This document shows positions 40,795 to 51,117 of a DNA stretch of 64,000 nucleotides, piece after piece (within the stretch, counting starts at the first letter, position 1; every line of letters starts with the position of its first letter). A program made the position numbers and the translations under genes. This DNA is from Bifidobacterium asteroides. Lineage in GTDB: Bacteria > Actinomycetota > Actinomycetes > Actinomycetales > Bifidobacteriaceae. Location: positions 372,001-436,000 of the forward strand of contig NZ_CP132384.1 of the NCBI RefSeq assembly GCF_030758775.1, given 5' to 3'. The notes below the pieces were generated by a model. The model was not told the origin of the DNA. It ran no database searches and was given only the letters and a program-made list of their open reading frames with translations.

Positions 40795-42945
40795 ATGAGC
40801 AAAACGGACCATCATGACCGTCGGCAGCCCCAACCATATAGACCTTACCGATGGCCGAAGGAGCCCAACGGTCATTCGGGAGGAATCTGGTTCGGCGGGG
40901 ATTACAACCCGGACCAATGGCCAGAGCAGGTATGGACCGAAGATGTTGCGCTGATGAAACGGGCCGGAGTCACCATGGTGACACTGGGCATTTTCTCGTG
41001 GGCACGTCTGGAGCCCAGTGACGGAGTCTGGGATTTCGGATGGCTGGATCGGGTGGTGACCTTGCTAGGAGAAGCCGGTATCGCTGTAGACATGGCTTCG
41101 GCTACGGCTACGGCCCCATACTGGCTTTACCAGGCACATCCTGAGGTGTTGCCCGTGGAGGCAGATGGAACCCTGGTCCATCCGGGGGCTCGACAATCCT
41201 GGAGGCCCACCTCACCTGTTTTTCGACGCTATGCCCTTCGCCTTTGCAGGGTCATGGGAGAGCACTTCCGCGACAATCCGACTGTGGTTGCCTGGCATGT
41301 AGGCAATGAATATGGATGGAACAACGCTGCTGACTACTCGCAGGATGCTTTGAAGGCCTTCCAAGGCTGGTGTCGCCGGCGCTATGGCAGCATCGAGGAG
41401 CTGAACCGGGCCTGGGGCAACGATTTCTGGTCCCAGCGTCTGCAGAACTTCGATCAGGTTCCCCTGCCTGAACATGCTGGCGTGCGTGATGCCTTCATCA
41501 ATCCGGCGCTGCGTCTGGATTTCCGTAGATTCTGCTCAGATGCGCTGATGGATTTTTTCTGTGCAGAACGTGATCAGCTGCAGGAGCTCACCCCTGATAA
41601 ACCGCTGACTACCAACTTCATGGTCTCGACAGACCAATGCGTCCTTGATTATGAGCGTTGGTCCCGCCAGGTCGATTTCGTGGCAAACGACCACTATTTC
41701 GCCCATGGACCCGGACACCTGGATGAGCTGCTCTGCTCGGATTCACTGGTGGATGCCTATGCCCAAGGTCATCCTTGGTGCCTGATGGAGCATTCCACAT
41801 CAGCCGTCAACTGGCGCAATTTCAACGCCTCCAAGCGTCAAGGCGAACTGATTCGGGACGCTCTGGCCCACGTAGCTATGGGGGCGGATGCGATCAACTT
41901 CTTCCAATGGCGGCAGTCCGCCTTCGGTGCGGAGGCCTTCCACTCGGCCATGATTCCCCACGCAGGGCCGGATTCGGCGATTTATGCACAGGTTGCCGAT
42001 TTGGGAGGCATTTTGCGCGGACTTTCCCGGAGCGGACTGGCCGGGACTCAATTGGAACCCTCGCCCATTGCCCTGCTTTTTGATGCCGACTGCCAGTGGT
42101 CTATGGCTGATTCGACTCTGCCCGATTGTTCTGTAGATCATTGGCAGCAGGTTTATACCTGGTATCAGGCTCTGCTTGATGCCGGATACAGGGCGGACGT
42201 AATGCCACTGAGAGGGCAATGGGAGCGCTATGACGTGGTGGTGTTGCCGGCCCTGATTCTGCTGGATCAGGAGCAAGCCGGCCGTCTGCGCGATTATGTG
42301 AGCAGGGGTGGCCGGCTGGTGGTGGACTTCGCCAGTGGCATTATGGACGACCATATGCATGTTGGCTTGGGCGGATATCCTGCGGTTTTGCGTGATTTGA
42401 CAGGTATCGCTTCCCAGGAGATGATCGCCTTGGGCACGAGTGACCAAGGCGGTGGATCCATCCTGGTATCAGAGGGCATTGAGGGCAATACATGGGTCAA
42501 CGAGCCCTTGAGCATAGAGGATTCGGTAAGGGTGCTGGCTCGTTACCAAGGACGTCGTTCCTATGACCTCGACATGGCTGGGAAGCCTGCGGTGACCGTC
42601 CATGGTTACGGTCAGGGCAGCGTTCTCTATCTGGGGACGGGCTTCACCAAGGAATCGCTGGTCTCGGTGATCAATCGGATTGTTCCTCCTGATTTCCTCA
42701 CTGGCCCAACAGGGGCAGGGCTGCATAACGGACGTGACGGCGACCCGAGGTTGGTGCACCTGATCAGATCCGGGCCACAGGGTCGGTATCATTTCTATTT
42801 CAATCGGGGGGCGACAGTTGTCAGAGATGTGTCCACCATGGGCAAGGTTTTAGTGGTTCAACGAGCAGCCCGGTGCAGTGGGGGTGGTTTATCCGGTAAT
42901 CGGTACACTATAGGAGTGCATGGTGTGGTGGTCACCCGTCAGTAG
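40795..42945 (+). CDS. GH42 beta-galactosidase
   Basis: Cytosolic enzyme (no signal peptide) that should split galactosides brought in by the transporter. 716 residues with the GH42 landmarks IWFGGDYNPDQWPEQVW, the acid/base Glu in AWHVGNEYGWNN (about 171), the nucleophile Glu in CLMEHSTSAVNWR (about 331), and QWRQSAFGAEAFHSAM. The trimer-forming and beta-galactosidase C-terminal domains follow. Bifidobacterial GH42 enzymes often prefer beta-1,3/1,4/1,6-galactooligosaccharides over lactose, which fits the galactanase-like gene upstream. ATG 40795 (MSKTDHHD) is chosen; the open frame runs back into the permease gene. Confidence 0.93.
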   Translation: MSKTDHHDRRQPQPYRPYRWPKEPNGHSGGIWFGGDYNPDQWPEQVWTEDVALMKRAGVTMVTLGIFSWARLEPSDGVWDFGWLDRVVTLLGEAGIAVDMASATATAPYWLYQAHPEVLPVEADGTLVHPGARQSWRPTSPVFRRYALRLCRVMGEHFRDNPTVVAWHVGNEYGWNNAADYSQDALKAFQGWCRRRYGSIEELNRAWGNDFWSQRLQNFDQVPLPEHAGVRDAFINPALRLDFRRFCSDALMDFFCAERDQLQELTPDKPLTTNFMVSTDQCVLDYERWSRQVDFVANDHYFAHGPGHLDELLCSDSLVDAYAQGHPWCLMEHSTSAVNWRNFNASKRQGELIRDALAHVAMGADAINFFQWRQSAFGAEAFHSAMIPHAGPDSAIYAQVADLGGILRGLSRSGLAGTQLEPSPIALLFDADCQWSMADSTLPDCSVDHWQQVYTWYQALLDAGYRADVMPLRGQWERYDVVVLPALILLDQEQAGRLRDYVSRGGRLVVDFASGIMDDHMHVGLGGYPAVLRDLTGIASQEMIALGTSDQGGGSILVSEGIEGNTWVNEPLSIEDSVRVLARYQGRRSYDLDMAGKPAVTVHGYGQGSVLYLGTGFTKESLVSVINRIVPPDFLTGPTGAGLHNGRDGDPRLVHLIRSGPQGRYHFYFNRGATVVRDVSTMGKVLVVQRAARCSGGGLSGNRYTIGVHGVVVTRQ

Positions 42946-42994
42946 ATCTGATCGCCATAGTGCCTTGGAGGTTGTTGCATTCTAGGGGGTGCCT

Positions 42995-44053
42995 ATGGCT
43001 ACGGATGAAGGACGTCCAGGTAAGCGGATCACCCTACGCGAGGTGGCCAGCAAGGCGGGTGTTTCGCTGAAGACCGCATCCAATGTGATCAACGGCAATG
43101 GCCGTATGTCCAAGGCGACCCGTGCGCGTGTGCAGCAGGTGATCGACGAATCGGGATACAAGGTCAATGCCGCGGCCCGTAATTTGCACCGGAACAAAAC
43201 CGGTATCATTACGCTGGCTGTGCCTTCGTTGACACCTCCCTACCTGTCCGAATTGGCTAATAGGGTCATCGACAGCGCCCGCCTGCGGGACTATGCAGTC
43301 TATGTCAGCACATATGCCGAGGGGTCTGCCAAGGGAGCGCATGAGATTCTGGCCTCCTTTAACAGCACTATCAGCGACGGCATAATCCTGTCCATGTCGG
43401 AGCTTGAGCGGTTCGCCGTGGAGGATCTGGATGTGCGCTACCCCCTGGTTTGCGTAGGCGCGCGGACTACCCATGGGGTGGCGGATCATGTCATGGTCGA
43501 TGATGCCGAGGCAGCTCGGATGGCCGCAGAGTATCTATTTGATCGGTCGGTGCGTTCACTGGCGGTCATCGGTCTGCATGCGCCGCTTGACCAGAATCAA
43601 TTGGAGGCTGCAATCGAAGGCAATGCCGAGTTAAGGATGAAAGGCGTGCTTAAGGCGGTTCACGCAAGAGGACTGCAACTGGATGACCGGCTTCTGGGTG
43701 TAACCGGTTATGACTGGACCTTGGGCAGCGGGTACCTGACCATGCAACGGATATTAGAGGCGGGCGTGCCCTTCGATGGGGTGGTCGCTCTCAATGATCA
43801 GCTGGCTATCGGTGCATTGTCAGCACTGACTGCTTACGGCAGAGCCGTACCTGACCAGGTCCAGATCATCGGGTTTGACAACATCGAGGAGTCAGCTTAT
43901 CTGCAGACTCCGCTTACTACCATGGATTCCTGTTTGGGGTGGATCTCACGAACCTGCGTCGACCGCGTCCTGGGACGTATCGGAGGCAGAGCTACGGCAC
44001 CCCAGGATCTTGTCGTCGGATCACAAGTCATAGCCCGCAAAACCACCCGGTGA
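42995..44053 (+). CDS. LacI-family regulator of the galactoside locus
   Basis: 352-residue repressor: helix-turn-helix ITLREVASKAGVSLKTASNV and INGNGRMSKATRARV, hinge AARNLHRNKTGIITLAV, then a sugar-sensing domain with DGVVALNDQLAIGALSAL and IIGFDNIEESAY. Last gene of the operon, 49 bases after the GH42 gene. It most likely binds the paired operators at 35251 and 37361, including its own operon. ATG 42995 follows AGGGGGTG. It ends immediately before the convergent exporter gene. Confidence 0.9.
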   Translation: MATDEGRPGKRITLREVASKAGVSLKTASNVINGNGRMSKATRARVQQVIDESGYKVNAAARNLHRNKTGIITLAVPSLTPPYLSELANRVIDSARLRDYAVYVSTYAEGSAKGAHEILASFNSTISDGIILSMSELERFAVEDLDVRYPLVCVGARTTHGVADHVMVDDAEAARMAAEYLFDRSVRSLAVIGLHAPLDQNQLEAAIEGNAELRMKGVLKAVHARGLQLDDRLLGVTGYDWTLGSGYLTMQRILEAGVPFDGVVALNDQLAIGALSALTAYGRAVPDQVQIIGFDNIEESAYLQTPLTTMDSCLGWISRTCVDRVLGRIGGRATAPQDLVVGSQVIARKTTR

Positions 44054-45625
44054 TCAGTCCTGGGCCTTGGAGTCGGCGGTGGAGGCGGTGATGGCAGGAG
44101 CGTCAGTGTGGATGATGTGCATGTGGCGCAGGAGCATGCGGGTCATCTGACGGCCGGAGCCGGCGCCGTTTCCACGAACGCCGAAGTAGACCAGCAGAAC
44201 CATGCCCAGGCAGATCAGTGCCGAGATGCGCAGGGCCCACTGCACGCCGAAGATGTTGGCTGCGATCTGGGTGGAGTGACCACCGCCCATGGCGTTGTGG
44301 CGCAGGGTGGTGATGGTCTCCATGAGGATGACCAGGATGGGTGCGCCGACAGCGCCGGCGATCTGCCGGGCCGTGTTGGTGACGGCCGAACCAGCTGAAA
44401 CGTCCTTGGGAGCCAGGTTGTTCAGGGACCAGGTGGTCAAGGGCATCAGGGTGAAGCCCATGCCGATCTGGCGGATGAACTGGCAGATGGAGACCAGGCC
44501 GATCCAGGTATCGGCGCCGATCAGGCTCATGGCGATGGTGCCCAGCAGCAGGACCGAGCAGCCCGTCATGGCCACGGGACGTGCGCCCCAGCGGTCCAGC
44601 AACCGGCCGCCGAAGAACTGGGCGATGGCGGTGCCGATAGCTCCAGGCAGCATGACCAGACCGCTCATGGTGGCCGAGAAGCCGCGGTCAGTCTGGATGT
44701 ACATGGGCAGGATGACGGTGACCGAGCTGAAGGCGAAGAAGGACATGGAGGCGATGATGGTGCCCACAGTGAAGTTCTTGATCCGCAGCACATGCAGGTC
44801 CAGCAGGGGCTTGTCGTGATGGAGCTGGCGCAGAACGAACCAGACGATCCCGATCAGGCCGACCAGCATGAAGGGCCAGGTCATGAAGGAGGTGATGGGG
44901 AAGTTCTCGATGTTGGTGAAGCCGAACATGAGGCCGCCGAATCCGAAGATGGACAGGGCCACCGAGAAGAAGTCCGCCTTGACGCTGGTGTCGCGCTGGC
45001 CGAAGTTGCGCAGGCCGAAGATGGACAGGAGCAGCGCCACGGCCCCGCAGATGCTCAGTGTCAGGAAGATGGAGCGCCAGCCGTTGGCATCGGTCTGCCA
45101 TCCGCCCAGGGTAGGGCCGATGGCCGGGGCCACGCTCATTGCCAGGCCTACAGTGCCCATGGCCATGCCGCGCTTGGCCAACGGATAGATGGAGAAGACG
45201 GTGATCTGCAGGACGGGCCACATGGTTCCCGTGCCTACAGCCTCCAGGATGCGGCCCAGCAGGACCAGAGCGAAGGTCTGCGACTGCCAGCTCAACAGGG
45301 ATCCCAGGGTGAAGACGGCCATGGAGGTGATGACGATCTGCCTGGTGGAGAAGCGTTTGGTCAGAAAACCGGTCAACGGCACCATGACGCCCATGACCAG
45401 CTGGAATACCGAGGTCAGCCACTGGCCGGTGGTCAGGGTGATATGGAACTCGTCCACAATGGTGGGCAGGGCGGAGGCCAGCTGCAGCTGGGTGAAGTTG
45501 CCCAGGAAGGTGATGACGGTGAGGATGGCCAGCGACAGGAAGGCCTCATGGGTGAGCTTTCCGTTGACGAAGGCTCCATCCTTGCTGAGGGTCCGCCCTC
45601 GCTTGGCGAGCTCCTGCTTCCTCAT
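44054..45625 (-). CDS. Multidrug exporter, DHA2-type MFS
   Basis: Proton-driven exporter of the 14-segment DHA2 family, 523 residues. AILTVITFLGNFTQLQLASALPTIV, then TGQWLTSVFQLVMGVMVPLTGFLTKRF (the motif A loop), and LGRILEAVGTGTMWPVLQI with motif C-like GLAMSVAPAIGPTLGGW are visible. ATG 45625 (MRKQELAKRG) is preceded on the minus strand by AAAGGAAG. A longer frame (to 45724) lacks a better site. Its substrate is unknown. The convergent LacI gene ends at the adjacent base, so no terminator fits between them. Confidence 0.9.
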   Translation of the reverse strand: MRKQELAKRGRTLSKDGAFVNGKLTHEAFLSLAILTVITFLGNFTQLQLASALPTIVDEFHITLTTGQWLTSVFQLVMGVMVPLTGFLTKRFSTRQIVITSMAVFTLGSLLSWQSQTFALVLLGRILEAVGTGTMWPVLQITVFSIYPLAKRGMAMGTVGLAMSVAPAIGPTLGGWQTDANGWRSIFLTLSICGAVALLLSIFGLRNFGQRDTSVKADFFSVALSIFGFGGLMFGFTNIENFPITSFMTWPFMLVGLIGIVWFVLRQLHHDKPLLDLHVLRIKNFTVGTIIASMSFFAFSSVTVILPMYIQTDRGFSATMSGLVMLPGAIGTAIAQFFGGRLLDRWGARPVAMTGCSVLLLGTIAMSLIGADTWIGLVSICQFIRQIGMGFTLMPLTTWSLNNLAPKDVSAGSAVTNTARQIAGAVGAPILVILMETITTLRHNAMGGGHSTQIAANIFGVQWALRISALICLGMVLLVYFGVRGNGAGSGRQMTRMLLRHMHIIHTDAPAITASTADSKAQD

Positions 45626-45955
45626 GCAACCACCACTTCCTTTGGGTTCGGTTTTCACTGCGCATACCGCTCCCTGCGGTGCCGTCCTAGAAAGCAAATC
45701 AGGGCATACCGATACCGGTGACACTAAGAAAAGAACAAGAGAGCTAAGCGTCTGACAATGACCTTATAATATACCCAGTTGTGGATTGTGATGGGGTTTT
45801 TCCACATGGCTGACGCGGATGTGGCGACCTTGTCCGGCAGTCAGCGTTTCCAGTATGCTGTGTGAGGCGAGCTTCGGTAATGTGAATACGTGAGGATCCA
45901 ACACGGACTGATGAGGACGGACGTTTGAAATGCAACGGCGGTCAAGGTAGGTAGC

Positions 45956-47104
45956 ATGCACGTACATGGTCGTGGTCGTGGTAGATTCCCGGCCCTCCTC
46001 ATGTCCCTGGCAATGATGATTCCCCTGGCGGCCTGCGGTGACAATGTCCCTGCCGCAAGCAGCGGAACAGGCAATACTGCAGATCAAGCACTCTTCCAGG
46101 GCGAATTCGCCGGATCTGGCGCATCCTCACAGCAGAGCGCCGACGAGGCCTGGATAGCCGGTTTCCGCAAGCAGCATCCTGGGGCGCGCATCTCCTATGA
46201 TCCGGCAGGTTCAGGTGCTGGAGTCACGGCTTTCCTGTCAGGCTCGACCATCTGGGCCGGTTCCGATGCACCGCTGACAACAGAGCAGCTTGAGCGCTCG
46301 CGTCAGGTCTGCGGTTCCGGCACGGCCATTGACCTGCCCGTTTACGCCACTCCGATCGCCGTGGCCTACAATCTTCCTGACCTGTGGCCCAAGGGCTCAG
46401 GCGGCCATCTGCGGATGGACCCGGCTCTGATCGCCATGATCTTCTCCGGAAAGGTCACCAACTGGCGGGATCCACGCATCGCAGCCCTCAATCCGCGAGC
46501 CAATCTGCCTGACTTGGACATCACCGTGATCCATCGTTCGGACAAGTCCGGCACTACGAAAAGCTTCCTGTCCTATCTGCACGACACAGCCGGGTCTGCC
46601 TGGCCTTATCCAGCGGGCGAGAATTGGCCCAACGACCTGGGGCAGGGCGCCAAGGGCACTGCCGGAGTGGTCATGACCATGAACCAGGCAGAGGGCACCT
46701 TCGGCTATGCGGACGCAGCCCAGACCACCGGGCTGGGCACTGTGGCCGTCCAGGTGGGGAAGACCTGGCAGCCGCCTACAGCAAAGACCACAGCCAACTT
46801 GCTTGATCTGGCCCAGCGGGATCCCCAGGCCAGCCAGCCCGGACGGGTGGTCCTGGCTGTGGACCATCGCACCAGCCGGGAGCATACCTATCCCATCGTC
46901 CTGGTCTCTTACGATGTGGTTTGCACCGCCTACCGACATGATCCGGACGGATCCAAGGCTCGGTTCGCCAAGGCTTGGCTGACCTATCTGCTGAGCGAGC
47001 AGGGTCAGCGCATGGCAGCGGCCAATGCGGGCAGCGCCGAGCTGGGGCAGGGGCTGCGCAGTCAGGCCATGGCCTCGGTGGAGACCATCGGAGGGAAGGC
47101 ATGA
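45956..47104 (+). CDS. pstS: Phosphate-binding lipoprotein PstS
   Basis: Extracellular phosphate receptor of the high-affinity PstSCAB system. 382 residues: lipoprotein signal with MMIPLAAC (Cys about 24), then FAGSGASSQQ, ISYDPAGSGAGVTAFLSG and WAGSDAPLT, which line the phosphate site, and later IHRSDKSGTTKSFLSYL. Start ATG 45956 with a weak AAGGTAGG site. The 330 bases upstream hold the promoters of both pstS and the divergent exporter; TATAAT at 45765-45770 is one candidate -10. First gene of pstSCAB. Confidence 0.94.
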   Translation: MHVHGRGRGRFPALLMSLAMMIPLAACGDNVPAASSGTGNTADQALFQGEFAGSGASSQQSADEAWIAGFRKQHPGARISYDPAGSGAGVTAFLSGSTIWAGSDAPLTTEQLERSRQVCGSGTAIDLPVYATPIAVAYNLPDLWPKGSGGHLRMDPALIAMIFSGKVTNWRDPRIAALNPRANLPDLDITVIHRSDKSGTTKSFLSYLHDTAGSAWPYPAGENWPNDLGQGAKGTAGVVMTMNQAEGTFGYADAAQTTGLGTVAVQVGKTWQPPTAKTTANLLDLAQRDPQASQPGRVVLAVDHRTSREHTYPIVLVSYDVVCTAYRHDPDGSKARFAKAWLTYLLSEQGQRMAAANAGSAELGQGLRSQAMASVETIGGKA

Positions 47105-48054
47105 GCGAGAAACCGGACGAGACCGCAACCCTGCACCAGGCCAGACGGGTGGACCGGATCTTCAAGGCCTGCGCCACAGGGGCGGGAATTCTGATCCTGC
47201 TGGCCCTGGCTGCGGTCACCCTCTTTCTGATTCTGCGGGCCTTTCCGGCCTTCACCGGGGACCCGGATTCCCGCACCCAGGCCATCCTCTCCCTGAGCGG
47301 GGGGCGGGCGAGCAGTTTCCTGGGCTATGTGGGCCCCCTGGTTTTTGGCACCATTCTGATTGCCGGCCTGGCCCTGCTCTTGGCCTTTCCTGTCTCCCTG
47401 GGCATCGCCCTCTTCATCGGCTACTACGCTCCCGCCCGCCTGTCCACGTTGCTTAGCACGGTAATCGACCTGCTGGCCGCCGTGCCTTCGGTGATCTACG
47501 GGCTCTGGGGGGCTCTGGTCCTGGTTCCCAACATCACCGGCTTCTGGCGCTGGCTGTCCGTTCATTTGGGATGGATTCCGCTGTTTTCCGGACCCGTTGC
47601 AGCTCCGGCCAGGTCCGTGGCCACCGTAGCCCTGGTGTTGGCGGTCATGATTCTGCCCATCATCACCTCGGTCACCCGCGACATCCTGATCCAGGCCCCT
47701 CGACTCCAGCAGGAGGCCGCCTTGGCTCTGGGCGCCACCAAGTGGGAGATGATCCGGCTCGCGGTCCTGCCCTTCGGTCGCTCGGGGATCATTTCTGCTT
47801 CTATGCTGGGGCTGGGCCGCGCCCTGGGCGAGACCATGGCGGTGCTGATGATCCTCTCGCCGGGCCTCAGCTACTCCCTTCGGCTGCTGCAGGCTTCGAA
47901 AAGCCAGACCATCGCCGCCAACATAGCCGCCCAGTTCCCGGAGGCGGACTCCCAGGGCGTGGCCCTCCTGGTGGCCACCGGTCTGGTCCTCTTCATCATC
48001 ACCTTCATCGTCAACTATCTGGCGCGCAGGATCACAGCAAAGGCGGGTGCATGA
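47101..48054 (+). CDS. pstC: Phosphate permease PstC
   Basis: Membrane subunit, 317 residues, six membrane segments from GILILLALAAVTLFLILRAF onward. PLVFGTILIAGLALLLAFPVSLGIAL and the permease loop EAALALGATKWEMIRLAVLP are typical. The start codon overlaps the pstS stop by four bases, and its own stop overlaps the pstA start, so translation is coupled. A longer frame before it shadows pstS. Confidence 0.94.
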   Translation: MSEKPDETATLHQARRVDRIFKACATGAGILILLALAAVTLFLILRAFPAFTGDPDSRTQAILSLSGGRASSFLGYVGPLVFGTILIAGLALLLAFPVSLGIALFIGYYAPARLSTLLSTVIDLLAAVPSVIYGLWGALVLVPNITGFWRWLSVHLGWIPLFSGPVAAPARSVATVALVLAVMILPIITSVTRDILIQAPRLQQEAALALGATKWEMIRLAVLPFGRSGIISASMLGLGRALGETMAVLMILSPGLSYSLRLLQASKSQTIAANIAAQFPEADSQGVALLVATGLVLFIITFIVNYLARRITAKAGA

Positions 48055-49031
48055 TGGCAAGCCGAACTGATCGCGGTCCAGTTATCGATTTTGACCGCTT
48101 CAGGCCAACCAGGTCCTCCATCCGGGCGCGCAAGCGCAAGGATCGGCTGATGACCGTCCTGATCGGGCTCTCCTTCCTGGTGGCCCTGATTCCGCTGGTT
48201 TCGGTGCTCTGGGTCAGCCTGTCCAAGGGGATGCGACGGCTGACACCGGACTTTCTTACCCATAACATGAGCGGTGTGGTAGGGGGCAACCCCACGCCGA
48301 CCGGAGGCTATGGCGGCATCCTGCACGCGGTAATCGGGACCCTGGAGATCACCTTTGGCTCCATGGTCATATCCATTCCAGTGGGCGTCATGTGCGCGGT
48401 CTACCTGGTCGAGTACGCCCACGGAGGTCGCCTGGCCAAGGCCATCAGTCTCATGGTGGACGTGATGAGCGGAATCCCCTCCATAGTGGCCGGCCTCTTT
48501 GCCTTCTCCATGTTCGCCATGGTGGTCGGACCAGGTACCGTCAACGGACTTGCCGGCTCGGTGGCCCTCTCGCTGCTTATGCTGCCCACGGTGGTCAAGA
48601 CCTCTGAGGATATGCTGGCTGTGGTGCCCAACGACCTGCGCGAGGCCGCTTATGCCCTGGGGGTGACCAAGCAGCGTACCATCACCAGCATTGTTCTGCG
48701 CACGGCCCTGCCCGGCATCGTCTCGGGCACCATCCTGGCTGTGGCACGGGTCATCGGTGAGACGGCGCCCTTGCTGATAGCTTCGGGCTTCATCGCCACC
48801 ACCAACCCCAACCTCTTCTCCGGGAGGATGACCACCCTGCCGGTCTTCGTATACAACGAGTATTCCCAGGGGCTGGCCGTCTGCGGGCCAGGTGCCGACC
48901 CGGGATGCCTGACCGACATCCACATGCAGCGGGCTTGGGCTGCGGCCCTGGTGCTGATCCTTATCGTCCTGCTGCTCAACCTGCTGGGGCGGCTGGTCTC
49001 GCGCATCTTTGCTGTTGGGCGGACCCGTTGA
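48051..49031 (+). CDS. pstA: Phosphate permease PstA
   Basis: Second membrane subunit, 326 residues. After a charged head come six membrane segments; [20 protein letters not shown] and the loop [20 protein letters not shown] mark it as PstA, as does [12 protein letters not shown]. Two ATG codons (48051 and 48054) stand side by side. The first overlaps the pstC stop and is used here. Confidence 0.94.
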   Translation: MMASRTDRGPVIDFDRFRPTRSSIRARKRKDRLMTVLIGLSFLVALIPLVSVLWVSLSKGMRRLTPDFLTHNMSGVVGGNPTPTGGYGGILHAVIGTLEITFGSMVISIPVGVMCAVYLVEYAHGGRLAKAISLMVDVMSGIPSIVAGLFAFSMFAMVVGPGTVNGLAGSVALSLLMLPTVVKTSEDMLAVVPNDLREAAYALGVTKQRTITSIVLRTALPGIVSGTILAVARVIGETAPLLIASGFIATTNPNLFSGRMTTLPVFVYNEYSQGLAVCGPGADPGCLTDIHMQRAWAAALVLILIVLLLNLLGRLVSRIFAVGRTR

Positions 49032-49062
49032 GCGCCGCCATGAGAGAAACGGAGGCCGGAAT

Positions 49063-49842
49063 ATGGGCCAACGCATAGACATCAGCCATCTCAACGTCTA
49101 CTACGGCGACTTCCTGGCCGTTGAGGACGTGAACATGCGCATCCAGGCCAACAAGGTCACCGCCTTCATCGGTCCCTCCGGCTGCGGCAAGTCCACGGTT
49201 CTGCGCACCCTGGACCGCATGCACGAGATCACTCCGGGGGCGCATGTAAGCGGGCAGGTGCTGCTGGAGGGTCGCGACCTCTATGGACCGGATGTGGACC
49301 CGGTCGAGGTGCGGCGGGATGTGGGCATGGTCTTCCAGAGGGCCAACCCCTTCCCGACCATGTCCATCCGGGAGAACGTCCTGGCTGGTATCCGGCTCAA
49401 CAAGAAGCACATCGCCAAGTCGGACGCCGACGACCTGGTGGAGTGGGCCCTGCGCGGGGCCAACCTTTGGAATGAGGTCAAGGATCGTCTGGACAAGCCG
49501 GGCATCGGGCTCTCGGGCGGTCAGCAGCAACGGCTCTGCATCGCCCGTGCCGTGGCCGTGCACCCCCAGGTCCTGCTCATGGACGAACCCTGCTCGGCCC
49601 TGGACCCCATCTCCACCCTGGCTGTGGAGGATCTGATCAACGAGCTCAAGCGGGACTACACCATTGTCATCGTCACCCATAACATGCAGCAGGCCGCCAG
49701 GGTCTCGGACTATACAGCCTTCTTCAATCTCAAGGCCGTGGGTCAGCCCGGCCATCTGGTGGAGATGGACGACACCACCACCATCTTCTCCAACCCGCAC
49801 GAGCCGGACACCGAGCGCTACATCTCCGGTCGCTTCGGCTGA
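49063..49842 (+). CDS. pstB: Phosphate transporter ATPase PstB
   Basis: ATP-hydrolysing subunit, 259 residues: Walker [11 protein letters not shown]-loop [13 protein letters not shown], signature [14 protein letters not shown], Walker [14 protein letters not shown] and switch His in [14 protein letters not shown]. The C-terminal ERYISGRFG is typical of PstB. ATG 49063 follows GGAGG. No phoU follows, unlike in many pst operons; the regulator may be elsewhere. Confidence 0.96.
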   Translation: MGQRIDISHLNVYYGDFLAVEDVNMRIQANKVTAFIGPSGCGKSTVLRTLDRMHEITPGAHVSGQVLLEGRDLYGPDVDPVEVRRDVGMVFQRANPFPTMSIRENVLAGIRLNKKHIAKSDADDLVEWALRGANLWNEVKDRLDKPGIGLSGGQQQRLCIARAVAVHPQVLLMDEPCSALDPISTLAVEDLINELKRDYTIVIVTHNMQQAARVSDYTAFFNLKAVGQPGHLVEMDDTTTIFSNPHEPDTERYISGRFG

Positions 49843-49910
49843 GACAGAACCGGTCTGCGCCTCCGCCCGTCAGGTATCATGGTTCCGGCATCCACGGAAG
49901 GAGCGAGGGC

Positions 49911-50897
49911 ATGGGAGTACTGCTGGAACCGGCCACCCTCTTGGGCATCATCCTGGTGGGCTACCTGTTCAAGCGTTTTGGGCTCTTTCGCCCGCTGGAC
50001 TACCGGGTGCTGCAGACCGTGGTGTTCGACCTGGTCCTGCCCGGGGCCATCATCTACTCCTTCGCTACCAACCCTCACGATCCCAGCCTGCTTCTGGTCT
50101 CGGCCTTCGCCTTCGTGGCCGCGCTGATTCCGCCCTTGGCCATCTTCCTGACCAGCAGGCATCGGTCTACGGCTCAGCGGGCTTTTCTTATGCTCAACGG
50201 ATCGGGTTTCAACATCGGGTGCTTCTGCTTTCCCATGCTTCAGTCGCTGCTTGGCACGGCGGCTCTGGTGCCCGCCGCCATGTTCGACATCGGCAACTCG
50301 GTCATGGTATCTGCGGGGACCAACGTCATGACCCAAGGGCTTCTGCATATTCGACCCGGCCAGTCCCTGGATCCCGATGCGGGGGAGCCGGTCAAGCTGG
50401 ATGATCCGGATGCTCGCAAACTCCATCGCAAGGCCGCGGCCATCTCCATATTCAAAGGCTTCTTGAGCTCGCCCTCCTTCGACACTTACATGGTTATGGT
50501 GGGCTTTACGCTCGCCGGAATCTCCCTGCCAGACTGGTCGGCCCAGATCACCCGCCCATTATCGACGGCCAACGCCTTCTGCTCTATGCTTATGGTGGGC
50601 ATGCTCATGGACTTGCCTGGTGGACGGGATGATGTCAAGTCCGTATTGCAGATCCTGGCCTGGCGACTGCCCTTCGGCATCCTGTTCGCAACGGCCGCAT
50701 GGTATTTGCTGCCCTTCGAACCCTTGATTCGTCAGGCGGTGGCCCTGTGCTGCCTGGCTCCGACGGCGGTTTTCGCCACCATGTTCACCGACAAGGTCTT
50801 GGGCAACGCCCGTCTGGCCGGATTCACCCTGGCCCTGACTGCGGTGATCGGCGCGGTGCTTATGGTTTTGGCGCATCTGCTGATGGGCGCCATCTAA
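49911..50897 (+). CDS. AEC-family transporter
   Basis: Membrane protein of the auxin-efflux-carrier family, 328 residues with about ten membrane segments in two halves. LGIILVGYLFKRFGLF at the start, VVFDLVLPGAIIYSFA, and MLNGSGFNIGCFCFPMLQSLLG with the conserved family core are visible. Bacterial members move malate, other organic acids or unknown anions; the substrate here cannot be told. ATG 49911 follows GGAAGGAG. Ends four bases before a convergent small gene. Confidence 0.85.
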   Translation: MGVLLEPATLLGIILVGYLFKRFGLFRPLDYRVLQTVVFDLVLPGAIIYSFATNPHDPSLLLVSAFAFVAALIPPLAIFLTSRHRSTAQRAFLMLNGSGFNIGCFCFPMLQSLLGTAALVPAAMFDIGNSVMVSAGTNVMTQGLLHIRPGQSLDPDAGEPVKLDDPDARKLHRKAAAISIFKGFLSSPSFDTYMVMVGFTLAGISLPDWSAQITRPLSTANAFCSMLMVGMLMDLPGGRDDVKSVLQILAWRLPFGILFATAAWYLLPFEPLIRQAVALCCLAPTAVFATMFTDKVLGNARLAGFTLALTAVIGAVLMVLAHLLMGAI

Positions 50898-50901
50898 GGA
50901 T

Positions 50902-51117
50902 TCAGTCCTTCTTCTTGTCCTTCTTGTCGTCTGTGCCCTGGCCGCGGCGCTCCTGCTCCTGGCGCAGGGTGCGGCCCTCACGGGTGCGCTGCTTGTTGAC
51001 CGTGGCTGCTGCAATCCGCTCGGCAGCACGTTCATCCTGTCCACGATCGACTTCGCTGTCATGCACGTGCTGATACTGCTTCTGATCGTCCGGATCCCAA
51101 TGATTGTTCCTGGCCAT
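50902..51117 (-). CDS. Small hydrophilic conserved protein
   Basis: 71 residues, strongly charged and without hydrophobic stretches. NHWDPDDQKQYQHVHDSEVD, then ERAAERIAAATVNKQRTREG resemble a small actinobacterial family often labelled 'plasmid stabilization protein' without real support. The tail is mostly Lys, Asp and Arg. ATG 51117 is well placed after AGGAGGGG on the minus strand, which makes this a real gene. Function unknown; a nucleic-acid or ribosome-associated role is possible. Confidence 0.75.
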   Translation of the reverse strand: MARNNHWDPDDQKQYQHVHDSEVDRGQDERAAERIAAATVNKQRTREGRTLRQEQERRGQGTDDKKDKKKD

